Source: a virus
Direction: 5' to 3' (one strand)
DNA length: 25,651 nucleotides
IMG/VR virus record: IMGVR_UViG_3300037882_001639
Location: 1 to 25,651 of that record
The notes below the pieces were generated by a model. That model was not told where the DNA came from. It ran no database searches and saw only the letters and a list, made by a program, of their open reading frames with translations. Below, one piece after another: positions 19,114 to 25,436 of this stretch. A program made the translations under genes and the position numbers. Position 1 is the stretch's first letter. Each line of letters starts with the position of its first letter.

Positions 19114-20835
19114 TCAATTTCCGGCAAGCCGCTCACAGATCCAGCGCATCACAGGAACCGCCATGCTGTTTCCAATCGCTCGGTAACGTGGTCCGTCTGG
19201 ATTCATCTTGTTCGATTTAATCTGCGATGTCGTTGCAAGTGCATATCGCAAAGGCCATGTCCTTTGTGCTTCCTCCCACAGTCCTGAACTGAACAAAAAC
19301 GCTTCGGTCTGTGCTCTTTCGTATGACAACTTCGACACAAGTCCTTGAGATTCTCTTTCGAGTTGTTCAAAGGATTCTCGTCGATATGGTGACGGTCTAT
19401 ATTCCGAGTTGAACCGCAACGCTCGCAAGAAGTTTTCGGGCCAGACTGCCTCGCCCGATAGCGACCCTCGTGAGGAAGCACATCTTGCTGCCACATCCCA
19501 CGATATCCATCCGCCATGCACGCCCGAGAGCAATACTTGCGGCGTGAGAAGTGAAGCAGCGACTCCAAGTCTCCATCCTTCTCTCGCAAACGAACTAGCT
19601 GACTTCCACAACTCATGCAGCACTTGTGCGGCGTGGGCTTTTGCTTCCGACCCATATTTCAACTCCAAATAATCGTCTGGGAATCCTTGTAATCTCGCAC
19701 ACTCAACGGGCGTAAGCCGGCGGACTTGCATTTGCGGCGTTAGCACTCGTTCGGGTTTCGTTGCGTCAACCGTTCCCGCAATGTCGCTAATATGTTCCGG
19801 ACGTTCATATCCGCGACCATCATCACCTCGGGCCCTGCTTCCGATCGCGATTGCCTGCGTACACCCATCGGTATCAATTGGTCCAGTTCGTTCCTGCCAT
19901 GAATCAGGATCTTGCCTGGCATTGAAAGCAATCACGTTCTCAGGATTTCCATTAACTGAGTGGTGGGCCCTCAAAGTCCAGCACGGAATTACTGGATGCA
20001 TTCCGCTTGAAACTCCACCATCTGTTGCGGGAAGCGTGCAAGCAATGAACGTCTCGCAGCTTGGATCAAGCCTACCGCTACCACCTTTTGAAAGGCAGGC
20101 ATGCGAAAGCATTGGAACAAATGGGACGCCTCCGGTTGTGCTTCCGTTTCCTCTTTTCAATGTCCCCATTTCTCCAACGCTTGTTCCGTGGCATTGATAC
20201 GCTACGAAGTTATCGGAGTCCTCTCGATGACTGCTGTTAGAGCGGCCTCTAAGTGCTCTGGCAACTTCTTGTTTCTTGCCTGGGCCCTGCGAAGGATTCC
20301 CGCACACGCCTTCGCGCTCAAACAATACTTCTGCGGCACGTCGCCAGTCTCCAAGACATCCGACAACGAAGACTCTACGGCGCCGCTGTGGTACTCCGGC
20401 GAACTGAGCATCCAGGATTCTCCAAGAAAACCCATACCCGAGTTCAGCCACCGCCCCGAGGAAGGAACCAAAATCCCGTCCTCCACTTGAACTGAGCACG
20501 CCCGGGACATTTTCCCAGACGAACCACTGAGGCTTAAATCGCTCAAGTATTCCGCAATAGACGAGGGCGAGGTTGCCCCTTGGGTCGGACAAGCCTTTTC
20601 GTAAACCAGCAACGGAGAATGACTGACATGGGGTTCCTCCCACAAGAACATCAATTGCGCCAAGATCCCAACTCCTAAAGTTGTTCATATCGCCTAAATT
20701 TGGGACACCAGGAAAGCGAGCAGCTAGAACTGCAGACGGAAATGGTTCGATCTCGCTAAACGCCACTGGCTCCATCAGCCCATCCCACGCCACCGACGCC
20801 GCCTCAATTCCAGAGCAAACACTTAAATATCTCAT
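19114..20835 (-). CDS. dcm: DNA (cytosine-5)-methyltransferase with an embedded out-of-frame HNH gene
   Basis: A 573-residue C5 methyltransferase. Motif I 'MRYLSVCSGIEAASVAW' binds AdoMet, motif IV is 'GGTPCQSFSVAG' with the catalytic cysteine (about residue 69), motif VI 'WENVPGVLSS', motif VIII 'QRRRRVFVVG'. A target-recognition region follows (about residues 160-365). Motif IX is 'RRLTPVECARLQGFPDDY' (about residues 368-385) and motif X 'GPRYRAIGNSMAVPVMRW' at the end. Motifs IX and X are normally 15-30 residues apart; here about 150 extra residues lie between them, and exactly these bases also encode the HNH protein at 19203-19655 in another frame. The methyltransferase frame remains open throughout. 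The enzyme likely protects phage DNA from host restriction. Its own GGGTC promoter lies at 20854. Confidence 0.85.
   Translation of the reverse strand: MRYLSVCSGIEAASVAWDGLMEPVAFSEIEPFPSAVLAARFPGVPNLGDMNNFRSWDLGAIDVLVGGTPCQSFSVAGLRKGLSDPRGNLALVYCGILERFKPQWFVWENVPGVLSSSGGRDFGSFLGAVAELGYGFSWRILDAQFAGVPQRRRRVFVVGCLGDWRRAAEVLFEREGVCGNPSQGPGKKQEVARALRGRSNSSHREDSDNFVAYQCHGTSVGEMGTLKRGNGSTTGGVPFVPMLSHACLSKGGSGRLDPSCETFIACTLPATDGGVSSGMHPVIPCWTLRAHHSVNGNPENVIAFNARQDPDSWQERTGPIDTDGCTQAIAIGSRARGDDGRGYERPEHISDIAGTVDATKPERVLTPQMQVRRLTPVECARLQGFPDDYLELKYGSEAKAHAAQVLHELWKSASSFAREGWRLGVAASLLTPQVLLSGVHGGWISWDVAARCASSRGSLSGEAVWPENFLRALRFNSEYRPSPYRRESFEQLERESQGLVSKLSYERAQTEAFLFSSGLWEEAQRTWPLRYALATTSQIKSNKMNPDGPRYRAIGNSMAVPVMRWICERLAGN
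19203..19655 (-). CDS. HNH endonuclease encoded in another frame inside dcm
   Basis: A 150-residue protein from ATG 19655 with GGAG 7 bases upstream, in the frame shifted by +1 from dcm. Residues 14-45 hold cysteine pairs ('CCMSCGSQLVRLREKDG', 'YCSRACMADG'). The HNH core is 'CERCGSTRNIDRHHIDENPL' followed by 'NNSKENLKDLCRSCHTKEH' (about residues 77-115), with the HH, N and H catalytic residues and the two zinc pairs. The end, 'CSVQDCGRKHKGHGLCDMHL', is another zinc knuckle of a kind common in such endonucleases. Its reading frame is therefore certainly functional or recently so. It starts within a few codons of motif IX of dcm and ends just before motif X, so it entered the gene as a homing element, without an intron or intein. 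Confidence 0.85.
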   Translation of the reverse strand: MGRKQKPTPHKCCMSCGSQLVRLREKDGDLESLLHFSRRKYCSRACMADGYRGMWQQDVLPHEGRYRARQSGPKTSCERCGSTRNIDRHHIDENPLNNSKENLKDLCRSCHTKEHRPKRFCSVQDCGRKHKGHGLCDMHLQRHRRLNRTR

Positions 20836-20853
20836 AATGACTCCATCCAGAAT

Positions 20854-20882
20854 ATCATATCACAACGGACCCAGGAAAGCAA
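20854..20882 (-). promoter_or_regulatory. Promoter of the shared GGGTC type for dcm
   Basis: Minus strand: TTGCTT (20882-20877), 4 bases, GGGTC (20872-20868), 8 bases, TATGAT (20859-20854); 17-bp spacer. Identical over 33 bases to the copy at 19021-19053. Confidence 0.8.
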
Positions 20883-20959
20883 CTGGTTTCCATCCCCAAT
20901 TCCAACCACTTATTACGGGACTCAAGTTCAGAGGGTGCCACGATGCGGGTTATTTTCCG

Positions 20960-21641
20960 TCAGGCGTGAAGCCTCCAGATTTCTCCCTTCAAATACGCCG
21001 CCACATTGCATTTCTTGCCAGTGCGATGGTCAATAACCCTGTCGTTCTGCTCCTGGACTGTGCGAATCTTGTCACTGCGCTCTCCACTGCCAATCTGCAG
21101 CTTTCGCTTGCTGTTTAGCTCCCCGTGAGTCTTACTCCCAAGCTGCGATAGAACACGCTCGCGAATGGTATCGGTAGCCCTGCGGATATTGGCGCTCTGC
21201 GACCTCTCGCTCTGTATAAACGCTGTGATCCCAGTCGGTCTGTGAATCGCTCTTATCGCGCTAGATGTCTTGTTCCGATGCTGCCCGCCCGGACCATGAC
21301 CTACCGTAGCCTCAAATTCAATCTCGCTCTCGTCAAACTCCTCTAGGCTACTTCCACTCTCATCGAACACTGCAACCGTAAACGTAGAACTGTGCCGCCT
21401 CCCATTCTGCTCAGTAGGTGGCACCCGCTGCCATCTGTGTCCACCCGCCTCTCCCTCAAACAACTCCCTCGCGCCCTCCCCTTCCACAGAAAGCACTACA
21501 CACCCCTCAAAATCCGATACTATCTCGCAACTAAAGACACCTCCGCTTGCACGCCTTCGCGTAAATGCTAGCCATGTCACGTATCAGTAACTTCGAATCG
21601 TCCCCGCCCTCCGCTGACCTTATCTCTATGCGCATTACCAT
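20960..21641 (-). CDS. Class I peptide-chain release factor (RF1-type), made by +1 frameshifting
   Basis: A 226-residue release factor in two frames. The first frame (21641-21534, ATG with GGAGG upstream) gives MVMRIEIRSAEGGDDSKLLI and RDMASIYAKACKRRCL, the start of the PCRF domain. A +1 shift at CTT (21536) then enters the frame ending at 20960: 'SCEIVSDFEGC', 'GEAGGHRWQRVPPTEQNGRR', 'GHGPGGQHRNKTSSAIRAIH', 'GSGERSDKIRT' and 'DRVIDHRTGKK'. PPT matches the PxT loop with which RF1 reads UAA/UAG; RF2 would have SPF. GGQ is the peptidyl-tRNA hydrolysis motif. Domain 1, present in normal RF1/RF2 (about 360 residues), is missing, as in the shorter PrfH-like factors. It would work on the ribosome, either to enforce termination or to rescue stalled ribosomes. 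A GGGTC promoter lies about 45 bases upstream. Confidence 0.8.
21531..21544 (-). promoter_or_regulatory. Programmed +1 frameshift site of prfB type with UAG
   Basis: GGAGG (21544-21540), TGT, CTT (21536-21534), TAG (21533-21531). In bacterial prfB an internal Shine-Dalgarno, a 3-base spacer and CUU-UGA cause the ribosome to slip +1 when RF2 is scarce. The geometry here is the same, with UAG instead of UGA, fitting an RF1-type product that senses its own level. Confidence 0.85.
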
Positions 21642-21684
21642 CCAATCACCCTCCCGTACATAGTTAAACACCAAAACAACAGCT

Positions 21685-21713
21685 AGTATATTCGCACGGA
21701 CCCGGCACAGCAA
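21685..21713 (-). promoter_or_regulatory. Promoter of the shared GGGTC type for the release factor gene
   Basis: Minus strand: TTGCTG (21713-21708), 4 bases, GGGTC (21703-21699), 8 bases, TATACT (21690-21685); 17-bp spacer. Confidence 0.75.
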
Positions 21714-21992
21714 GCAGAGACAGGTGCGGTTATGACCCTTTTCCAGTCCCCTGCGCCATTTCCACTTAATGACTACATAGATGCTTCGTCGGTACCCATA
21801 CGACACGAAGATGATGCTGGTGGTTTTAACGGACCCGGTACAGCAATGGGTTTTGGGTGGGCGCCGAAATGGGACATACGTAGGGACGTTAGGACAGGGT
21901 GGCATGGTCTGGATTGAATCCCAGCCGTCTCGATGCCGACCTGGTCGCTGGCGATAGATGGCGATGCCAAGCACCACCATAAGACGTAAAAC
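21714..21992 (-). other. Intergenic stretch without a convincing gene; second TTGCT-GGGTC site
   Basis: Between the release factor promoter and the gene at 22012. Two minus-strand frames cross it. One (21773-22015, TTG start) begins with a signal-peptide-like stretch (CGLFYVLWWCLASPSIAS) but has no Shine-Dalgarno and reads the palindrome as codons; the other continues into the release factor frame. Neither is convincing. A copy of the promoter motif, TTGCTG-N4-GGGTC (21846-21832), lacks a recognisable -10 at the expected place (CCACCA). Confidence 0.4.
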
Positions 21993-22010
21993 AGTCCACA
22001 ATTGTGGACT
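21993..22010. repeat. Perfect 18-bp palindrome, copy 2
   Basis: AGTCCACAATTGTGGACT, identical to the core of 2149-2168 almost 20 kb away. It begins one base after the stop of the gene at 22012 and is followed on the minus strand by GTTTT, so it might also act as a small terminator. Confidence 0.75.
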
Positions 22011-22011
22011 T

Positions 22012-22863
22012 TCAACCATCAAGCATCTCAGCTAGTAGACCGCGGATCTCTTCGATGGCCAGCTTCTCACGTCGTACACCCTCGCGCTCATCCTCCTGAC
22101 CTGCCGTTGCCTTCACTGAGATGTCAGCAAACTTGGAGGGGAATAGGATACTGGTCTCCAGCCATGACAGAGCGGAGTAGCTCGGAGCTGGTGACAGTGC
22201 TCGCGATAGGTCGACACCCGATCCACTCCTGACGCGCAACCGATTAGCAGATACCCAAGCAATCTCCACCTGCAACGAGGCATTGGCCGGCAGCGTTCCC
22301 CAGGATCCAGGGAGATCGCCCAGCCCAGAGACTTCCTCGGAGGGTTTTTCCACAATTGTGGACTCAGCGACCGGCTCGGGGGCTGGCGACTCGCTGACTT
22401 CCTCGACTGGTTCGGGCTCGGCTTCTGGCTCGGGGATCGGAGCAGGCGGAGGGAATAGGCGCTCCACTTCTCGGGTAGCCCAGTCGTAAGCCGTTCCAGG
22501 TCCTTGCCCGCGTGGCATCCCAGCCGATCTAGCTTCCTTGCGCAATCGCTCCCAGCAGACCGACCGGCTTTCCCCCTCGCGCGTGAGGCCGACGATTGTA
22601 GCGGGCTCGCCACTTCCCAGCAAATCAGCAGCAGCACCAGAGGAAGCGACGTCCCCCGGCAATTCTACATCTGAAGCTGGTTCTACCTGTGGGGTGCTTC
22701 GCTCCTGGCTGGCTCTGTCCTTCCCTTCCAGCTTCCAGGGTGTCTCAGTGTCGCTTGTGTCTGTTCCCTCCTTAGTAGGTGCGCAATAGACGTTTCTCGT
22801 GTCTCCGGTGGGTTCCTGGTCCAGTGGTATTGGTTGCCCTTTCCCAACGTAGCGTTTTTTCAT
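22012..22863 (-). CDS. Planctomycete-type conserved hypothetical protein
   Basis: A 283-residue protein with a low-complexity middle and a conserved end. Residues 1-90 are polar; 'WERLRKEARSAGMPRGQGPG' then 'TAYDWATREVERLFP' (about residues 105-140) form a short conserved block. Residues 141-185 are proline/glutamate repeats (PEPEAEPEPVEE). The C-terminal 95 residues contain 'LPANASLQVEIAWVSANRLR', 'SPAPSYSALSWLETSILFPS' and 'REKLAIEEIRGLLAEML'. The pattern LPANASLQxEIxWVxANRLxV and SPAPSxxALSWLETSI is one I associate with planctomycete genomes and plasmids; no function is known to me. It is overlapped by the upstream gene (ATGA) and carries an internal copy of the palindrome core. Confidence 0.75.
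   Translation of the reverse strand: MKKRYVGKGQPIPLDQEPTGDTRNVYCAPTKEGTDTSDTETPWKLEGKDRASQERSTPQVEPASDVELPGDVASSGAAADLLGSGEPATIVGLTREGESRSVCWERLRKEARSAGMPRGQGPGTAYDWATREVERLFPPPAPIPEPEAEPEPVEEVSESPAPEPVAESTIVEKPSEEVSGLGDLPGSWGTLPANASLQVEIAWVSANRLRVRSGSGVDLSRALSPAPSYSALSWLETSILFPSKFADISVKATAGQEDEREGVRREKLAIEEIRGLLAEMLDG
22349..22362. repeat. Palindrome core (14 bp), copy 3, inside a gene
   Basis: TCCACAATTGTGGA within the gene at 22012, coding for part of a Ser-Thr-Ile-Val-Glu segment. It matches the central 14 bases of the two intergenic palindromes. It could be a third binding site or chance. Confidence 0.5.
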
Positions 22864-23144
22864 GATTGGCTCCCCTCAAAATAAGCCCGGGCCGCAGCCC
22901 TCGCGTGGTCTGCCAATCGTTGCAGCGTAATCGGGCTAGGATCTCCAATTAGATTTAGGCTCAAATGTTGGACCGCTAGCCGCGCGTAGATCTCTTGGGC
23001 GAGGTCATCAGCCGGATCGTCAATCGCGGTCGGCAGAAATTGCTGCTGCGGATTGCCCAGCGGCGAGGGAATCGGAACGGATGTCTTCCTTGAAAATCCC
23101 TGATTTAGATTGGCAATTCCCGGAACTGGTCTGTTATTTTGCAC
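22860..23144 (-). CDS. Planctomycete-type small hypothetical protein
   Basis: A 94-residue protein from GTG 23144, with GAGGGG about 9 bases upstream. The N-terminal half is polar (MQNNRPVPGIANLNQGFSRK). The C-terminal half is helical: 'DDLAQEIYARLAVQHLSLN', then 'ADHARAAARAYFEGSQS'. Its stop overlaps the start of the 283-residue protein (ATGA), so the pair acts together. No known function. An imperfect GGGTC element and a GTCCA-ACA-TGGAC repeat (23179-23191) lie just upstream. Confidence 0.65.
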   Translation of the reverse strand: MQNNRPVPGIANLNQGFSRKTSVPIPSPLGNPQQQFLPTAIDDPADDLAQEIYARLAVQHLSLNLIGDPSPITLQRLADHARAAARAYFEGSQS

Positions 23145-23353
23145 CTGATTTTACCCCTCAAAAACAGCAATACTAAGTGTCCAACATGGACCCGAAATAA
23201 TTATTTGCGGTGGATTATACAGGATTTCATCAGCTTTGGAAAATTTCCCAAAATGCATAGAATTGGACTAGATACGGTGGACCCCGAGTCGTACAATGAC
23301 GATAAGCCAACAGGCTATTCGCTCGGTGAGACGAGCACCACTTAGCGCGAATC

Positions 23354-23521
23354 TTGCGGTCTGGTGATTACGGGATCACTGTTTTTGACGATGACTATTT
23401 TCGATTGACGCACAACGGCGCATATATCACTACGCACCTGTGGTTTGACTACGAGAAAAAAACCGCTCCAAAAAAAGGCTCGGACAATTGGCCACCAATG
23501 CACTATTTGAACAAATGGTGA
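23354..23521 (+). pseudogene. Possible gene remnant upstream of radC
   Basis: A frame open from 23327 to TGA 23521 with protein-like composition: LRSGDYGITVFDDDYFRLTH, 'NGAYITTHLWFDYEKK', 'GSDNWPPMHYLNKW'. No ATG or GTG; TTG 23354 is the only start and lacks a Shine-Dalgarno. It looks like the 3' part of a gene whose 5' end has been lost or frameshifted. Confidence 0.35.
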
Positions 23522-23545
23522 ATAAAGCCTACGTTCTAGGGCGAG

Positions 23546-23611
23546 GGCTCCTACGGGAGCCTGAGCCCCTGCAACGTTGCAGGGCAGACTAAAAACTGTG
23601 GTGAGACACAG
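23546..23611 (+). promoter_or_regulatory. Three tandem hairpins in the radC leader
   Basis: GGCTCC-TACG-GGAGCC (23546-23561), CCCTGCA-ACGT-TGCAGGG (23567-23584) and CTGTG-GTGAGA-CACAG (23596-23611), ending 23 bases before the radC start. No T-run follows, so they are not ordinary terminators; they could control translation or mark a replication or transfer site. Confidence 0.5.
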
Positions 23612-23633
23612 TGAACAAACCGGAGAAAAGATC

Positions 23634-24077
23634 GTGAAATCAGTATTCGAAACACGTTTTGCCCGAATAGGCGAAACAGGCGAGCATTACCAAGCCGTAA
23701 AAATCAACAGCACCGCAGCCGCTTGCCAGTGGGCGAAAGACTCGCTAGGCAGCTATTTTGACGAACGGCTGGATTGTGAGGAATTCCTAATCGCGATACT
23801 CAACACAAAATTGTGTGTGCAGCGCGTCGTACGAATCACCAGAGGCACCCTAGACGCTTCGCTAGTTCACCCCCGCGAAGTATTCAGACCAGCCATCGCA
23901 GACGCCGCAGCGGCTATTCTGCTCATCCATAATCACCCATCAGGTGACCCCACCCCTTCTCCACAAGATCGTGAGATTACCGATAGGCTGAAAAAGTGTG
24001 GCGAGATGCTTGGAATCAATGTCATCGACCACATCATTGTCGGTCAAAACTGCGCTGTTTCATTGGCGGAGTGTTAA
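23634..24077 (+). CDS. radC: RadC-like JAB-domain protein
   Basis: A 147-residue protein of the RadC/DUF2466 family. GTG 23634 is chosen because GGAG lies 8 bases upstream and the family does not extend further. 'CEEFLIAILNTKLCVQRVVR', 'GTLDASLVHPREVFRPAI' and the metal-binding 'LLIHNHPSGDPTPSPQD' (JAMM motif HxHPSGD...SxxD, about residues 98-114) are all present, and 'DHIIVG' completes the domain. It has only the JAB half, without the N-terminal helix-hairpin-helix of chromosomal RadC, as in plasmid and phage versions. The biochemical role is unsettled; mobile-element versions are often next to anti-restriction genes. Confidence 0.85.
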   Translation: MKSVFETRFARIGETGEHYQAVKINSTAAACQWAKDSLGSYFDERLDCEEFLIAILNTKLCVQRVVRITRGTLDASLVHPREVFRPAIADAAAAILLIHNHPSGDPTPSPQDREITDRLKKCGEMLGINVIDHIIVGQNCAVSLAEC

Positions 24078-24080
24078 ACT

Positions 24081-24707
24081 ATGCTCTCCGTTACACCAGC
24101 AGGCGACAATGCAAAACTAGGCGCAGGTGTCGCAACTACCTACCGACCCGTAGGCTTGACCTGCCCAAAAGATTGCCCACTACTTGGCGCTGGATGCTAT
24201 GCCCAGCGCGGTCATGTGGCTATCCATGCGCCCAGGTCGAAGAATCGCAACGACAGTCTGCTACCACTCGCAGGCAATACGCTAGTCCGCCACCTCGTTT
24301 CGGGTGACTGGCTAAAGCCAACAGCCGACGATAGGAGAATCGTAGACCGTGAGCTATTGCGGTCTGTGATCGAACTACACGAGAAAGCGCCCTGGCTAAC
24401 AGGCTGGGGCTACTCCCATGCAGCCGAGAAACTAGACGCCGCTGGTTTTGGACCTGATGCCATGCCTAGCAATTTGCGAATTTTGGCATCCTGCGACAGC
24501 GCCGAAGAGAAGGCAGAGCACAACGCCCGAGGCTGGGCTACTGCCCGAGTAATCGAAGTAATAGCCGAGAGGCTACCCGACGAGTTTGTTTGCCCTGTGG
24601 ATGCTCAGAAACGCGCAGGGATACCAGCAGAGAAACGGACGAATTGCGCGCGCTGCCGAAAGTGTTTCGACGGCGAGCCAGTCAACATAGCTTTTTTGAA
24701 GTTCTAA
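24081..24707 (+). CDS. Phage/plasmid gp88-like cysteine-rich protein (DUF7227-like)
   Basis: A 208-residue protein. It opens 'GDNAKLGAGVATTYRPVGLT' then 'CPKDCPLLGAGCYAQRGHVA', matching a known mobile-element family (N-x-K-T/L-G-...-TYRPxGxTCPxxCPxLGxGCYA). The middle includes 'WLTGWGYSHAAEKLDAAGFG' and 'LRILASCDSAEEKAEHNARG'. It ends 'RTNCARCRKCFDGEPVNIAF', a zinc or Fe-S cysteine set. Members are seen in phages and conjugative plasmids; activity unknown. ATG has GGCGGAG upstream within the radC 3' end, so the two are cotranscribed. Confidence 0.75.
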   Translation: MLSVTPAGDNAKLGAGVATTYRPVGLTCPKDCPLLGAGCYAQRGHVAIHAPRSKNRNDSLLPLAGNTLVRHLVSGDWLKPTADDRRIVDRELLRSVIELHEKAPWLTGWGYSHAAEKLDAAGFGPDAMPSNLRILASCDSAEEKAEHNARGWATARVIEVIAERLPDEFVCPVDAQKRAGIPAEKRTNCARCRKCFDGEPVNIAFLKF

Positions 24708-24722
24708 CCAAAGGAAAATCCG

Positions 24723-24977
24723 ATGAAAACCACTCGCGATTATTTAGACACCCTGACATTTTTTATGATGCCCGTCGATGGTGGGCAAATCGTCGAGGTT
24801 ACCTACGCTTGCGATGCAGATGGCGTATGGTGCAGGACCTTCGACCGTAGCGACCGCTCAGAATCGTATGGATTCGCAAAATACAACGCTCGCGCAACAG
24901 AGGCACAATTGGCATTTGAGCCACAAAATGGCAAATTGCCGAAGCACAACTCTTGGAAAAAAGTATCGGTATTCTAG
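24723..24977 (+). CDS. Hypothetical protein
   Basis: An 84-residue protein with AAAGGA 7 bases before ATG. Strand-rich ('GGQIVEVTYACDADGVWCRT', then 'DRSESYGFAKYN') with a short C-terminal 'LPKHNSWKKVSVF'. No family recognised. It follows the gp88-like gene after 15 bases, in the same operon. A CCCAGGC/GCCTGGG inverted repeat (about 24999-25032) and a terminator follow. Confidence 0.6.
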   Translation: MKTTRDYLDTLTFFMMPVDGGQIVEVTYACDADGVWCRTFDRSDRSESYGFAKYNARATEAQLAFEPQNGKLPKHNSWKKVSVF

Positions 24978-25036
24978 CCCCGTTCTCCCCTTAGTCTCCC
25001 AGGCACTAGGGTAAAGTCTCACAAGCCTGGGCGCGG

Positions 25037-25065
25037 TGCGGCAGCGCGTAATCTGCCGCATTTTT
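25037..25065 (+). terminator. Intrinsic terminator
   Basis: TGCGGCA (25037-25043) pairs with TGCCGCA (25054-25060), 10-base loop, then TTTTT. It ends the radC operon, or attenuates the transcript before the gene at 25093. Confidence 0.8.
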
Positions 25066-25092
25066 CAAACACTAGCACAGAGAGAAATAATT

Positions 25093-25377
25093 ATGTTGGT
25101 AAAGCAATACGGAAATGGAAAAGGAAAAAGGATTCTTGTCTCCGAAAGTCAGGACAAGATCATCTACCAATCTGAAATTGGCCTAATCGACGAGAGGGGA
25201 GACTCGATAAACCCCAACGGCGGCTGTGGCTGGTTTGCTGGGACGCCGACGCTGAGCGACGATGAGGTAGATCTGGTAGTTGCGGGTGCAGCGGTAGTAG
25301 CATTGACTTCGCCGATGTCTGGCGCGCGAATCCTTATGACTGGAGAAATCAAAGCAGGCTCAGTGGGATTAGGCTGA
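25093..25377 (+). CDS. Hypothetical protein (94 aa)
   Basis: A 94-residue protein from ATG 25093; an upstream in-frame ATG would read through the terminator. 'KQYGNGKGKRILVSESQDKI' is followed by 'GGCGWFAGTPTLSDDEVDLV' and an alanine/valine-rich helix ('VAGAAVVALTSPMSGARILM'). The Shine-Dalgarno (AGAGAGAAA) is moderate. No family recognised. A GAAA-capped hairpin (25384-25403) separates it from the next gene. Confidence 0.6.
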   Translation: MLVKQYGNGKGKRILVSESQDKIIYQSEIGLIDERGDSINPNGGCGWFAGTPTLSDDEVDLVVAGAAVVALTSPMSGARILMTGEIKAGSVGLG

Positions 25378-25383
25378 GTGCAT

Positions 25384-25403
25384 CCGCTGGAGAAATCCAG
25401 CGG
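25384..25403 (+). other. Perfect hairpin with GAAA tetraloop
   Basis: CCGCTGGA-GAAA-TCCAGCGG, 8 bp, 6 bases after the stop at 25377. No T-run follows (GGTTCCC), so it is more likely an mRNA 3'-protecting or translation-modulating hairpin than a terminator. Confidence 0.65.
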
Positions 25404-25436
25404 GGTTCCCAACAACTTCTGCCGGAGAAAAATCGA

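Larger units (their letters stand above)
23145..23633. other. Divergent intergenic region between the 94-aa gene and radC
   Basis: About 490 bases between diverging genes. It holds the inverted repeat GTCCA-ACA-TGGAC (23179-23191), whose half-sites match those of the 18-bp palindrome but with a 3-base centre; an unstarted plus-strand frame (23354-23521); and three hairpins before radC. A plus-strand frame at 23139-23345 has no Shine-Dalgarno and unlikely composition. Confidence 0.5.

Noticed and set aside
19203-19655. An intein or group I intron in dcm
   Set aside because: The HNH frame differs from that of dcm, which excludes an intein. The HNH start and stop lie at the edges of dcm coding sequence, leaving no room for intron RNA structure.
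20960-21641. Two separate genes, or an inactivated release factor
   Set aside because: The first frame supplies the missing start of the domain, and the junction has the exact spacing of a prfB frameshift signal, which decay would not produce.
20960-21641. Stop-codon reassignment in this phage as the reason for carrying a release factor
   Set aside because: Genes in the window end with TAA, TAG and TGA alike, often in start-stop overlaps, so no codon appears to be reassigned.
21818-21846. A further promoter of the GGGTC type
   Set aside because: TTGCTG-N4-GGGTC is present, but the -10 position reads CCACCA, so it is only a partial copy.
21773-22015. An 80-residue secreted protein after the gene at 22012
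   Set aside because: Start would be TTG without Shine-Dalgarno, and the frame is forced through the palindrome. The hydrophobic N-terminus alone is not enough.
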